The notes beneath the pieces are model-generated. The model was not told where the DNA came from and searched no databases. It saw only the letters and a program-made list of their open reading frames with translations. Of a DNA stretch of 64,000 bases, positions 1 to 8,963 are shown in pieces. The position numbers and the translations under genes are program-made. Each line of letters opens with the position of its first letter. Position 1 is the first letter of the stretch. The stretch comes from Alphaproteobacteria bacterium (GTDB lineage: Bacteria; Pseudomonadota; Alphaproteobacteria; CAAGCB01; CAG-977). The stretch spans positions 1 to 64,000 of the forward strand of contig JAFVAT010000024.1 of NCBI GenBank assembly GCA_017480385.1. Direction: 5' to 3'.

Positions 1-17
1 GTAGTCCGAGCGACCGG
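1..17 (+). repeat. 17-bp direct repeat, copy 1
   Basis: This GC-rich string, beginning GTAGTCCGAGCG, is repeated exactly at 125-141. The left copy is cut by the window edge, so the true repeat may be longer. It resembles a short dispersed intergenic repeat. Nothing indicates a coding or attachment-site role. Confidence 0.6.
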
Positions 18-59
18 CCTGACCGGTGAGCAACGCGAGCAATCGTAGTCGCCTTTTTT
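10..59 (+). terminator. Possible intrinsic terminator of an upstream transcript
   Basis: GCGAC (10-14) can pair with GTCGC (48-52), and a run of T follows at 54-59. The enclosed loop is long and contains further small self-complementary pieces (CCGG...CCGG). It is a weak candidate that would end a transcript entering from the left. Confidence 0.3.
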
Positions 60-124
60 ATTCTTAAATACTTGGATTTGAACCGCAGACCCTCTCGGTG
101 AGCGCAGCGAACGTCGCACAGGAC

Positions 125-141
125 GTAGTCCGAGCGACCGG
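125..141 (+). repeat. 17-bp direct repeat, copy 2
   Basis: Exact second copy of the string at 1-17. It is followed directly by a short GC-rich hairpin (GGCAC...GTGC). Confidence 0.6.
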
Positions 142-338
142 GCACTTCCCGTGCGGGGATCTGTAAGGCGGCGCACGATTTTAGACTTTTCCGATTTTCT
201 TTTTAGACAAGTGCAACGTCACAGGCCTAACGTCCTCCGGACAGAGGGGGCAGCGCCTCCATAAAGTATTATTAGCTTGCTTTTAAGGCTGTTCCTCTTT
301 ATTTTGTGGGCAATGATCATTATGGCGAAAGTAGAACA

Positions 339-1313
339 ATGAGTGCTAAAACCAAAATTATTATAGATACAGATCCCGGCATTGATGATGCCATTGCTTT
401 ATTTATGGCTATGGCGGATCCAAATCTAGAAATCGTCGGCATGACAGCGGTAAACGGCAATGTGAGTGTGGACAAGGCCGAGTATAATATTCGTCGTATT
501 TGTGATTTCGCCTGGCATACGAATATTCCCGTTTACAAGGGCTGCGACAGGCCTTTGAAGCGGTCCGTCCTGAATGCGGAATGGGTCCATGGGGCTGACG
601 GGCTGGCCGGATTGGATTTCGGCACACCGGCTTATCAAGGGGAAAAAGAAGAAAACGCCGTTGACTTTATTATCAAAACACTGATGAAGTCTCCTGAAAA
701 GGAAGTCAGCATTATTGCGATCGGCCCCTTAACGAATATAGCCACTGTTTTCTTAAAAGAGCCCAGAACGATTTCCCGAATACGCGAGCTGATCATTATG
801 GGCGGCGCTTTTTGTGAAGACGGCCCCAGAGGCAATTCCACTCCTTATGCCGAATTTAATATGCTGGCGGACCCGCATGCCGCACAAATTGTTTTTGATA
901 CGGCTGAGCGCGTGACGGTTGTTCCTATGGAAGTCGGCATGCAGGCGGAAGCTGACAAAGAATTTCTTGAAAAAATGCGCGATTTAAACACACGCTGTGC
1001 CGAAATCAGCGCCGACATGCTGGATATTACCGCAAAAACACTGTCTGATCATCTGGCACAAAAGTCTAAAACGGGAACGGCGCCCGAAAAAGGAACTTCT
1101 TTATACGATCCCTGTGCGGTCGGCTGCCTGATCCGTCCCGCATTATTTTCGGGAAAATACGGTACAGTTCAGGTCAATACGAATGCCAGTGATGAAAAAT
1201 TCGGCATGACAACTTTTGAAGAAGGCAACAAACGCAACTGTCTGGTCACACATAAAGTGGACAAGGAATCTTTCAAAGAAATGCTGCTGGCCCATTTGGC
1301 AAACCTGCCATGA
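339..1313 (+). CDS. Inosine/uridine-preferring nucleoside hydrolase
   Basis: Hydrolyses the N-glycosidic bond of ribonucleosides to free base and ribose, a salvage step in the cytoplasm. The N-terminus has the family's calcium/ribose-binding Asp cluster (DTDPGIDDA, just after residue 8), and 'IAIGPLTNIA' and the 'IIMGGAF' region are also typical. The 324-residue length is normal. I chose ATG 339 over an in-frame GTG at 306 because the family starts a few residues before the Asp cluster; the extra 11 residues look like leader. The stop overlaps the dusA start by 4 bp, so the two are probably co-transcribed. The exact substrate (purine, pyrimidine or both) cannot be read from the sequence. Confidence 0.9.
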   Translation: MSAKTKIIIDTDPGIDDAIALFMAMADPNLEIVGMTAVNGNVSVDKAEYNIRRICDFAWHTNIPVYKGCDRPLKRSVLNAEWVHGADGLAGLDFGTPAYQGEKEENAVDFIIKTLMKSPEKEVSIIAIGPLTNIATVFLKEPRTISRIRELIIMGGAFCEDGPRGNSTPYAEFNMLADPHAAQIVFDTAERVTVVPMEVGMQAEADKEFLEKMRDLNTRCAEISADMLDITAKTLSDHLAQKSKTGTAPEKGTSLYDPCAVGCLIRPALFSGKYGTVQVNTNASDEKFGMTTFEEGNKRNCLVTHKVDKESFKEMLLAHLANLP

Positions 1314-2299
1314 CCCTGCCCGCCTTCCGTTTGTCCGTTGCGCCGATGATGGATTGGACGGACAAACATTTCCGTTATTTTATCCGCCGGCTTTCCCGCC
1401 GCGTACAGCTTTATTCCGAAATGATCACAGCGCAGGCAGTTGTTTTCGGTGACGCGGAACGACTGCTGTCTTTTCATGCAGACGAACACCCGATTGTTTT
1501 GCAATTGGGCGGAGCAGATCCCGAATTGCTGGCCAAAGCCTGTCAAACCGCAAAAAAATTCGGCTATGACGAAATTAATCTGAATGCCGGCTGTCCGTCA
1601 GAACGAGTAGCTTCAGGAAATTTCGGCGCATCGCTGAGAAAAGACCCTCAGCTGATTGCCGATTGTTTAAAAGCGATGAAAGAAAATTCGGACGTGCCGG
1701 TTACATTGAAAACACGGATTGCCCTTCAGGAAGAAACACCGGATTCAGACGGTTATGACAATCTGTGCCGCTGCACGGAATTAGCGGAAAAAGCCGGCTG
1801 TCAGACTTTCATTATTCATGCGCGCAAGGCCCGATTAACGGGCTTTACACCGAAACAAAACCGGGAACGCCCGCCCTTAAATTACGATCTGGTTTACCGC
1901 TTTAAAAAAGATTTTCCCCAGCTGACCGTTTCGATTAACGGCAATATCATGTCTTTGGAGCAGGCGCAGGACCACTTGGAACACGTTGACGGCGCCATGA
2001 TCGGACGAGCCGTCTATGCTGACCCGTACTTGCTGGCCGGTGCTGATTGTCAAATTTTTCAGGATAAAACCGCCGTTGTTTCCCGTGCTGAAGCGGTTCG
2101 GTCAATGCTGCCCTATTTGGAACGGGAAATGGCAAAAGGGACGCGACCCCATTTGATCGCACGGCATTGGCTTGGGTTATTTAAGGGACAACCGGGAGCG
2201 GCTCTGTGGCGCAGGACATTAACGCAAACACTGTTTTTAGAAAATTGTCACTTTAAAACTGTTGCAGAAGCTCTCAATAACGTTATATCTTCTTTATAA
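1310..2299 (+). CDS. dusA: tRNA-dihydrouridine synthase A
   Basis: FMN/NADPH enzyme that reduces specific uridines in the tRNA D-loop to dihydrouridine. The start 'LSVAPMMDWTD' and 'LYSEMIT' are characteristic of DusA rather than DusB/C. The active-site Cys is Cys95, in 'NAGCPSERV', followed by 'GNFGASL'. The HARKA-type FMN-binding segment and the C-terminal helical RNA-binding domain ('PHLIARHWLGLFKGQPGA') are present. Length is 329 aa, as usual. The ATG overlaps the upstream nucleoside hydrolase stop (ATGA), implying translational coupling. plsY follows after 24 bp. Confidence 0.95.
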   Translation: MTLPAFRLSVAPMMDWTDKHFRYFIRRLSRRVQLYSEMITAQAVVFGDAERLLSFHADEHPIVLQLGGADPELLAKACQTAKKFGYDEINLNAGCPSERVASGNFGASLRKDPQLIADCLKAMKENSDVPVTLKTRIALQEETPDSDGYDNLCRCTELAEKAGCQTFIIHARKARLTGFTPKQNRERPPLNYDLVYRFKKDFPQLTVSINGNIMSLEQAQDHLEHVDGAMIGRAVYADPYLLAGADCQIFQDKTAVVSRAEAVRSMLPYLEREMAKGTRPHLIARHWLGLFKGQPGAALWRRTLTQTLFLENCHFKTVAEALNNVISSL

Positions 2300-2323
2300 T
2301 TTCAATTATCGGGGATTGCTGTC

Positions 2324-2944
2324 ATGAGCGATACGACTCTTTTGATTTTATCAGGCGTTTTAGGATACCTGTTAGGCTCCGTTCCTTTTGGGATCGTTTT
2401 TACTCGATTGGCAGGACTGGGCGATATCCGCCAAATCGGATCCGGCAATATCGGCGCTACCAATGTTCTCAGAACGGGACGCAAGGATTTAGCGCTGATG
2501 ACGCTTCTATGCGATTCGGGGAAAGCGGCTTTGGCAGCAGAGATCGCCTACTTCTGCGTTGACAGCGAAGGAATCGGCGATACGGCGGCTCTGATCGCCG
2601 GAACGGCCGGCGTCCTGGGACATAATTTCCCTGTCTGGTTAAAATTTAAAGGCGGCAAAGGTGTCGCGGCCACTTTAGGCATGCTGCTGGCAACCTGTTG
2701 GCAAGTCGGATTTCTTGCCTGCGTAACGTGGCTGGTTATGGCTTTGCTTTTCCGCTACTCTTCATTATCGGCACTGACGGCGTTGATATTGGCCCCCGTT
2801 TACGCCTATTTCTTTGCGACGCCTGAATATGTCTGCTTTTACGCCTTTCTGGCCCTGCTTTCCGTTATTCGGCACCGGGCAAACATCTCCCGATTGATCC
2901 ACGGGGAAGAAAGTAAGATCAAACTTAAGAAAAAAGCGGGTTAA
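2324..2944 (+). CDS. plsY: Glycerol-3-phosphate acyltransferase PlsY
   Basis: Integral inner-membrane enzyme that transfers an acyl group from acyl-phosphate to sn-glycerol-3-phosphate, the first step of phospholipid synthesis in the PlsX/PlsY route. At 206 aa it has several hydrophobic helices. The conserved cytoplasmic loop motifs are visible: 'GSGNIGATNVLR' near residue 45 and 'KFKGGKGVA' near residue 108. It sits 4 bp upstream of dprA, a plsY-dprA-topA arrangement seen in many alphaproteobacteria. Confidence 0.96.
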   Translation: MSDTTLLILSGVLGYLLGSVPFGIVFTRLAGLGDIRQIGSGNIGATNVLRTGRKDLALMTLLCDSGKAALAAEIAYFCVDSEGIGDTAALIAGTAGVLGHNFPVWLKFKGGKGVAATLGMLLATCWQVGFLACVTWLVMALLFRYSSLSALTALILAPVYAYFFATPEYVCFYAFLALLSVIRHRANISRLIHGEESKIKLKKKAG

Positions 2945-2948
2945 GTCA

Positions 2949-4076
2949 TTGGATCAAGAAGAAAAAATCAATCGACTGCGTTTATTCAGGTCCGAAAATG
3001 TCGGCGCCGTAACGTTTCGTGTCCTGCTGGAGCATTTTAAAACAGCGGAAAATGCCTTAAATGCTCTGCCCGAACGAGCACGCAACGGCGGAAGAAACAA
3101 ACCGCTGAGAATTTATACCCGCGATCAGGCGGAAAAAGAATTCGAGGACATTCAAAAAGCCGGCGCGGAATTTCTTTTTTCGGGAGAAGACGCTTATCCC
3201 GAAATTCTGGCACAAATGCCGGACGCACCGCCGGTATTGTCTGTTATCGGCAATAAGTCGTTGTTAAAAAAGCCGCATATCGCCGTTGTCGGCACGCGCA
3301 ATGCTTCGGCAAACGGAAAAAATATGGCGCGGCACATGGCCTCTGAATTAGTAAGCGCCGGCTACAGTGTTGTTTCCGGATTGGCATTAGGCATTGATGG
3401 CGCGGCTCATGACGGAGCGTTGTATTCCGCCAATGAAAGGGCTTCTACCACAGCAGTTTTGGGGACCGGAATTAACGTTGTTTATCCCGAACAGAACCGT
3501 CGGATTTATAATCAGATTTGCGAAAAAGGCGTTATTATTTCCGAATACGTCCTGAATACCAAGCCGCAGCCGTCCAATTTTCCGCAAAGGAATCGCATCA
3601 TTTCCGGACTTTCGTTAGGTCTGGTTGTCATAGAAGCGGCTCTGCGTTCCGGTTCTTTAATTACGGCTAACAAGGCTTTGGAACAGGGCAAAGACGTTTT
3701 TGCCGTACCGTCCTCGCCGTTAGACCCGCGCGCGGCGGGTGTCAACCACTTGATTAAAAACGGGGCTCCGTTAGTCGAATCGGCTCAGGATATAATCGAT
3801 CATCTTAATTCTTTTATTCCTTTTACGCTCAGCGAAACACCGCGGGAACCCAGCCGGCTGCAAGAACAGATTAAGCGGTCTGATCAAGAACCGACTGACG
3901 CGGACAGAAACGAACTTTTGTCCTTATTGGACGAGGCGCCGGTTGAAATAGACATACTTATCCGAGAAACGGGCTTGCCAGCCAGCGTAATTTCAGTTTT
4001 ATTAGTGGAACTGGAGCTGGCGGGGCAAATTGAACGCCTGCCGGGAAATAAAGTTATTCATATCACTTCTTTATAA
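2949..4076 (+). CDS. dprA: DNA-processing protein DprA/Smf
   Basis: Binds incoming single-stranded DNA and loads RecA during natural transformation; it is also widespread in species not known to be competent. The Rossmann-like core shows 'VVGTRNAS', 'VSGLALGIDGAAH' and 'PQRNRIISGLS'. A C-terminal winged-helix (about residues 310-370, 'LLDEAPVEIDILIRETGLP') follows. Length is 375 aa. The start is TTG at 2949, only 4 bp after plsY, with no strong SD. No competence gene lies nearby, so its role in DNA uptake here is only inferred from the family. Confidence 0.93.
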   Translation: MDQEEKINRLRLFRSENVGAVTFRVLLEHFKTAENALNALPERARNGGRNKPLRIYTRDQAEKEFEDIQKAGAEFLFSGEDAYPEILAQMPDAPPVLSVIGNKSLLKKPHIAVVGTRNASANGKNMARHMASELVSAGYSVVSGLALGIDGAAHDGALYSANERASTTAVLGTGINVVYPEQNRRIYNQICEKGVIISEYVLNTKPQPSNFPQRNRIISGLSLGLVVIEAALRSGSLITANKALEQGKDVFAVPSSPLDPRAAGVNHLIKNGAPLVESAQDIIDHLNSFIPFTLSETPREPSRLQEQIKRSDQEPTDADRNELLSLLDEAPVEIDILIRETGLPASVISVLLVELELAGQIERLPGNKVIHITSL

Positions 4077-4088
4077 GGGGCTGCAATT

Positions 4089-6719
4089 ATGGACGTGGTT
4101 ATTGTCGAATCTCCTGCAAAAGCAAAAACAATCAATAAATATCTGGGAAACGGATTCGAGGTCATCGCCAGCTTCGGTCATATTCGGGATCTGCCGGCCA
4201 AAAACGGTTCCGTTCGTCCCGAAGAAGATTTTGCCATGGATTGGGCGATTGAGCCAAAAGACGAAAAGCACATTAAAGCCATTGCCTCTGCCGCGTCCAA
4301 AGCGGATACCGTCTATCTGGCAACCGACCCTGATAGAGAGGGAGAAGCCATCGCCTGGCACGTCGTACAGGAATTAAACCGCCGAGGCAAACTGAAAAAT
4401 AAAACCTTAAAACGTGTTGTTTTTAATGAAATCACGAAAACAGCAGTTTCCAACGCGATGAAAAATCCGCGGGAAATCGATATGCCGCTGGTTGATGCGT
4501 ATTTGGCCAGACGCGCATTGGATTATTTGGTGGGCTTTACGATTTCTCCGGTTTTGTGGCGCAAACTGCCGGGCAGCCGTTCCGCCGGACGCGTACAGTC
4601 CGTCGCCTTGCGTCTGGTCTGTGAACGTGAAAACGAAATTGAAGAATTTAAAGCGCAGGAATACTGGACGATTGATGCCGATCTATTAACAAAGCATGCC
4701 GATTTGTTCACGGCTCACCTGTCTGTTTTAGACGGCAAAAAGTTGGGCAAATTCACTCTTTCAAACGAAATTGAAGCAAAAGCGGCGCAAAAGAAAATTG
4801 AAAATGCCGTTTTTGATGTGGGCGTAATTGAACGCAAAACGGTCAAACGCTCCCCTGCTCCCGCTTTCACGACCTCCACTCTGCAGCAGGAAGCTGCACG
4901 CAAGCTGTTCTTTTCCGCTAAAAAAACGATGCAGCTGGCACAACAGCTTTATGAAGGAGTTGACATCGGCGGAGAAACCGTCGGTTTAATCACTTATATG
5001 AGAACGGACGGCATTCAAATGGCGCAGGAGGCCATTAACGAAGCCCGTGCCGTCATTGCTTCCGATTTCGGTCCCCGCTATCTGCCGGAAAAACCGCGTT
5101 ATTATAAAAACAATGTCAAAAACGCGCAGGAAGCACATGAAGCGATCCGCCCGACCTCCCTCAATCGCAGACCGGATCAAATAGCGCGCTATCTGAATAA
5201 GGATATGCGAGCGCTGTATGAATTGATTTACAAGAGGGCGCTGGCCTCGCAAATGCAGAATGCGGAAATCGACAAAATGGCGGTTGACTGCCCGTCCCGT
5301 GATGCTCAAATTGTCCTGCGCGCGACGGGACAAACGATTGCCTTTGACGGTTTTCTGAAGGTCTATCGGGAGGATTTAGACGACGGAGACGAAGAAAACA
5401 GCGCAATCCTGCCCACCATGACAACGGGCGAACATTTGGAACAAAAAGCCGTTCGTCCCGAACAGCACTTCACCCAGCCGCCGCCGCGCTATTCGGAAGC
5501 CAGCCTTGTCAAAAAGCTGGAGGAATTGGGCATCGGGCGTCCGTCAACATATGCCTCCATTCTGTCTGTTTTACAGGAAAGAAAGTACGTTCGCTTAGAA
5601 AAGCGCCGCTTTATTCCCGAAGACCGAGGCCGAATTGTCACAGCTTTTATGGAAAATTTCTTTACCAGATATGTGCAATACGATTTCACTGCCGATTTGG
5701 AAAATTCTTTGGACGATATTTCCGCAGATAAATTGAACTGGAAAGATTTGCTGCGCACGTTTTGGAAAGATTTTGATTCAACGGTGAAAACTGTAGACCC
5801 GTTAACAATTACGGATATCCTCAACCGGTTGGAGGAAAGTCTGTCCGAACACCTGTTTGCCGCACCGGAGGACCGCATCTGCCCCGAATGCGGAAAAGAA
5901 AAAGACGGTCGTCTCAGCTTGAAAATCGGCAAGTTTGGCGCTTTTATCGGCTGTTCCAACTATCCCGAATGCCGCTATACGCGACCGTTCGGCGGCCAGA
6001 CAACGGAAGAAAGCGCGCCGGAAGAACCTGATCTGAAAGAATTGGGAAATGATCCTGAAACGGGCAACCCCGTTATCCTGCGCAAGGGACCTTACGGCTG
6101 GTATGTCCAATTGAGCAAGGACGCTCCAAAGCCCAAAAAAGGTGAAAAAAAGGAAAAAGCATCAGCTGCGAAACGCACTTCCTTGCCGCGCAGCATGAAC
6201 CCGACGGAAATGACGCTGGATCAGGCTTTGGCATTATTGGCTCTGCCGCGCACGCTGGGGGTTTCGCCCGAAACGAATCAAGAAATCCAGGCTGGAATCG
6301 GGCGGTTCGGCCCTTACTTAAAAATAGGATCGACATACAAATCTTTGACCGCGTCAGATAATGTTTTAACGATCGACCTGCCACGTGCTTTAGAAGTGCT
6401 GTCCAACGTTAAGGAAAAAACGCCGCCGCAGGAAATCGGCACCCACCCGGAAGACGGCAAGCCGATTATCGCCAGCTCCGGTCGTTTCGGCCCCTACATC
6501 AAGCATGGCAGTGTCATTGCCTCAATTCCGAAAGCGATTCGTAATGAAAATCGCCTGCCCACTCTTGAAGAAGCCGTTGCTTTGCTGGCAGCCAAGGCGG
6601 GAAAGAACCCCAAAACTGCAGCCAAAGCAAAGAAACCTGCGGCAAAGAAGGCGCCGGTGAAAAAGACTGCGGCCAAAAAGACCGCAGCAAAGAAAACGAC
6701 GAAAGCGAAAAAATCATGA
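4089..6719 (+). CDS. topA: DNA topoisomerase I
   Basis: Type IA topoisomerase that relaxes negative supercoils. The Toprim domain begins at residue 1 ('VIVESPAKAKTI') and contains the DxDxE-type motif 'ATDPDREGE'. The catalytic tyrosine is Tyr303 in 'ITYMRTDG'. After the core comes a four-Cys zinc ribbon ('CPECGK...CSNYPEC', about residues 599-627), then two or more zinc-less C-terminal repeats ('GRFGPYLK', 'GRFGPYIK'), and a Lys/Ala-rich tail (about 845-876) typical of alphaproteobacterial TopA. Length is 876 aa. It overlaps rnr by 4 bp (ATGA), so the two are translationally coupled. Confidence 0.97.
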   Translation: MDVVIVESPAKAKTINKYLGNGFEVIASFGHIRDLPAKNGSVRPEEDFAMDWAIEPKDEKHIKAIASAASKADTVYLATDPDREGEAIAWHVVQELNRRGKLKNKTLKRVVFNEITKTAVSNAMKNPREIDMPLVDAYLARRALDYLVGFTISPVLWRKLPGSRSAGRVQSVALRLVCERENEIEEFKAQEYWTIDADLLTKHADLFTAHLSVLDGKKLGKFTLSNEIEAKAAQKKIENAVFDVGVIERKTVKRSPAPAFTTSTLQQEAARKLFFSAKKTMQLAQQLYEGVDIGGETVGLITYMRTDGIQMAQEAINEARAVIASDFGPRYLPEKPRYYKNNVKNAQEAHEAIRPTSLNRRPDQIARYLNKDMRALYELIYKRALASQMQNAEIDKMAVDCPSRDAQIVLRATGQTIAFDGFLKVYREDLDDGDEENSAILPTMTTGEHLEQKAVRPEQHFTQPPPRYSEASLVKKLEELGIGRPSTYASILSVLQERKYVRLEKRRFIPEDRGRIVTAFMENFFTRYVQYDFTADLENSLDDISADKLNWKDLLRTFWKDFDSTVKTVDPLTITDILNRLEESLSEHLFAAPEDRICPECGKEKDGRLSLKIGKFGAFIGCSNYPECRYTRPFGGQTTEESAPEEPDLKELGNDPETGNPVILRKGPYGWYVQLSKDAPKPKKGEKKEKASAAKRTSLPRSMNPTEMTLDQALALLALPRTLGVSPETNQEIQAGIGRFGPYLKIGSTYKSLTASDNVLTIDLPRALEVLSNVKEKTPPQEIGTHPEDGKPIIASSGRFGPYIKHGSVIASIPKAIRNENRLPTLEEAVALLAAKAGKNPKTAAKAKKPAAKKAPVKKTAAKKTAAKKTTKAKKS

Positions 6720-8962
6720 CGAAAGCCAAAGCCCCCTTTCCCGGTATGGAAGAAATTGTCGCCTATTTAAACGACAATCCCGGCAAAGTCGGGAAAAGAG
6801 AGCTAGCTCGTGCGTTCCATATCAAAGGTGATGACCGCGTTCAACTGAAAAACATGCTCAAGGAACTGAAGCGGTCCGGCAAAATGGAAAAAGCTTCCGG
6901 CAAAAAATTGATTTTAGCAGACGGTCTGCCAGAAACATGTCCCTGTCTGATTACGGGAACGGATTCGGACGGAGAACTGATTGCCCGCCCTTTGAATTGG
7001 AACAAGCAAACTTCCTGTCCGCAAATTCTGATTACGGATCCGGGACGGCTGCGGCCCGCCCCTCAGGAAGGCGATATGGTTTTGTTAAAGCTGACGCCTA
7101 AGGGCAAGCGTTTTTTTCACGGGGCTGTCCTACGCCGGTTGTCCGAACAGCCTAACCGCATTGTCGGCGTATTCGATACAACGTCCGGCAAAGGCGGGCG
7201 CATTTTATCCGTTGACCGCCGGCTGCACCAAAACTATATCGTTGACCGCGCCCATACGGGCAAAGCCAAGAACGGCGATGTGGTCATTGCCAAAGTCCCG
7301 CAAAACGCCTTTGACGGAACGGAAAAGTATGCCAAAATTATCCAAGTCATCGGTCCGGCAGATGCTCCTCATGCGGCCAGCCTGATCGCTTTGCACCTGC
7401 ATGCAATTCCCGTTGACTTCACGGAAAAAGCTCTGAGACAGGCGCAGAAAACCAAGCTGCCCGACATGAAAAAACGCACCGATCTGCGCGATATTCCCTT
7501 GGTCACAATTGACGGTGAAGATGCCCGTGATTTTGATGATGCCGTTTTTGCCGAACCGGACGAAGACAAAAAAAACAAGGACGGTTTTCATATCATTGCG
7601 GCAATCGCCGATGTCGCTTACTTCGTACGTCCTCACTCGGATTTAGACGACTGCGCGCGGGAACGCGGCAATTCGGTTTACTTTCCCGACCGCTGCATTC
7701 CGATGCTGCCCGAAAAACTGTCGGCTGATCTCTGTTCTTTAAAACCAAATGCTGACAGGCCTTGTCTGGCGGCGCATCTTTGGATTAACAAAAACGGCCG
7801 GCTGATCCGATATAAATTCGTCCGTGCGATGATGCGGTCTGCGGCGCGGCTGAATTATCATGAAGTTCAGAACGTTTTTGACGGCGGCCTGTCCAAAATG
7901 AATCAAGAGCTACGTTCCCATTTGCTGAATTTAAAAAAAGCCTATGAGATTTTAGCTCTGGCGCGGAAACAACGCGGCGCATTGGAACTGGACGTGATTG
8001 AACGCGAAATAGAATTGGACGACAAGGGGCAGGTAAAATCCATTTTGCCCCGCGAACGTCTGGACAGTCATAAAGCGGTTGAAGAATTTATGATTTTGGC
8101 CAACGTTGCGGCAGCCGAGGCATTAGAAGAATATGATGTTCCGGCGATGTACCGTGTCCACGAACCGCCAAGCGCGGAAAAAGCCGCCGCTTTGCAAACA
8201 TTTTTGAGCACAATCGGAATTAAGGCCGGCAAAGCAGGCAAATTGAACAGCACTGATTTAAATAAAATTCTGGACAAAGTACGAAACACGCCGCGCGCGG
8301 CTATGATCAGCGAACTGATTTTGCGTTCACAGAGTCAGGCGCGGTACAGCCCTGAAAATTCAGGACATTTCGGACTGGCTTTGGAAAAGTATGTGCATTT
8401 TACCTCTCCGATCAGGCGGTATGCCGATCTTCTGGTGCACCGCGGGTTAATTTCCGCCTTGCGTTTGGGCAATGACGGATTGATTGACGAAGACGGCAAT
8501 TTAACAGCCGATTTAGAGGATCTGGGCGACCATATTTCCGCAACGGAACGCCGTGCCACAGCAGCCGAACGTGATGCGGAAGAACGATACCTGTCCGCTT
8601 ATTTGAAGGACCGCATCGGTGAAAAATTCAGCGGAACAATCAACGGAGTCAACCGGTTCGGATTATTTGTCACGCTTGACGATATCGGCGCGGAAGGCTT
8701 AATCCCCATTTCCACTTTGCCGAATGATTATTATATTTATGAAGAAGAACGCCGCCGTTTATTCGGTTCTTCAACCGGCAATACGTATGAATTGGGAGAG
8801 CATATTTTTATGACCCTGGCAGAAGCGGCGCCCGTCACCGGCGGTTTGTTGTTTCATATCCTGGATTCGGGAGCGGTCAAACGTCGTTCTGCGGCCCAAA
8901 AAAAGAAAAAAGCGCCGCGCAAAACACGCGAAACAGATAAGCGCAAGGCAAAAAGGAAATAG
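6716..8962 (+). CDS. rnr: Ribonuclease R
   Basis: Processive 3'-to-5' exoribonuclease that degrades structured RNA. Its order is an N-terminal winged-helix-like segment, cold-shock OB folds, a catalytic RNB domain with the Asp cluster 'DGEDARDFDDAVF' (about residues 263-275), an S1 domain ('GTINGVNRFGLFVTL', near 640) and a basic Lys/Arg-rich tail. The 'HFTSPIRRYADLLVHR' motif is intact. Length is 748 aa. It starts inside the topA stop codon and is followed 1 bp later by the S41 protease gene. Confidence 0.96.
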   Translation: MTKAKAPFPGMEEIVAYLNDNPGKVGKRELARAFHIKGDDRVQLKNMLKELKRSGKMEKASGKKLILADGLPETCPCLITGTDSDGELIARPLNWNKQTSCPQILITDPGRLRPAPQEGDMVLLKLTPKGKRFFHGAVLRRLSEQPNRIVGVFDTTSGKGGRILSVDRRLHQNYIVDRAHTGKAKNGDVVIAKVPQNAFDGTEKYAKIIQVIGPADAPHAASLIALHLHAIPVDFTEKALRQAQKTKLPDMKKRTDLRDIPLVTIDGEDARDFDDAVFAEPDEDKKNKDGFHIIAAIADVAYFVRPHSDLDDCARERGNSVYFPDRCIPMLPEKLSADLCSLKPNADRPCLAAHLWINKNGRLIRYKFVRAMMRSAARLNYHEVQNVFDGGLSKMNQELRSHLLNLKKAYEILALARKQRGALELDVIEREIELDDKGQVKSILPRERLDSHKAVEEFMILANVAAAEALEEYDVPAMYRVHEPPSAEKAAALQTFLSTIGIKAGKAGKLNSTDLNKILDKVRNTPRAAMISELILRSQSQARYSPENSGHFGLALEKYVHFTSPIRRYADLLVHRGLISALRLGNDGLIDEDGNLTADLEDLGDHISATERRATAAERDAEERYLSAYLKDRIGEKFSGTINGVNRFGLFVTLDDIGAEGLIPISTLPNDYYIYEEERRRLFGSSTGNTYELGEHIFMTLAEAAPVTGGLLFHILDSGAVKRRSAAQKKKKAPRKTRETDKRKAKRK

Positions 8963-8963
8963 A

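Larger units (their letters stand above)
1..338. other. Left-edge intergenic region
   Basis: No convincing gene was found in these 338 bases. They contain a 17-bp direct repeat (1-17 and 125-141), a possible terminator near 10-59 and a small hairpin around GCAC/GTGC near 142-157. A T-loop-like string on the minus strand (about 74-84) is not flanked by a matching T stem. The stretch 245-338 is more AT-rich and is the likely promoter/leader of the nucleoside hydrolase gene, but no clear -35/-10 pair stands out. Confidence 0.5.

Noticed and set aside
74-84. tRNA T-loop-like string on the minus strand
   Set aside because: The flanking bases do not form a T stem, and no acceptor or anticodon arm can be built from the surrounding sequence.
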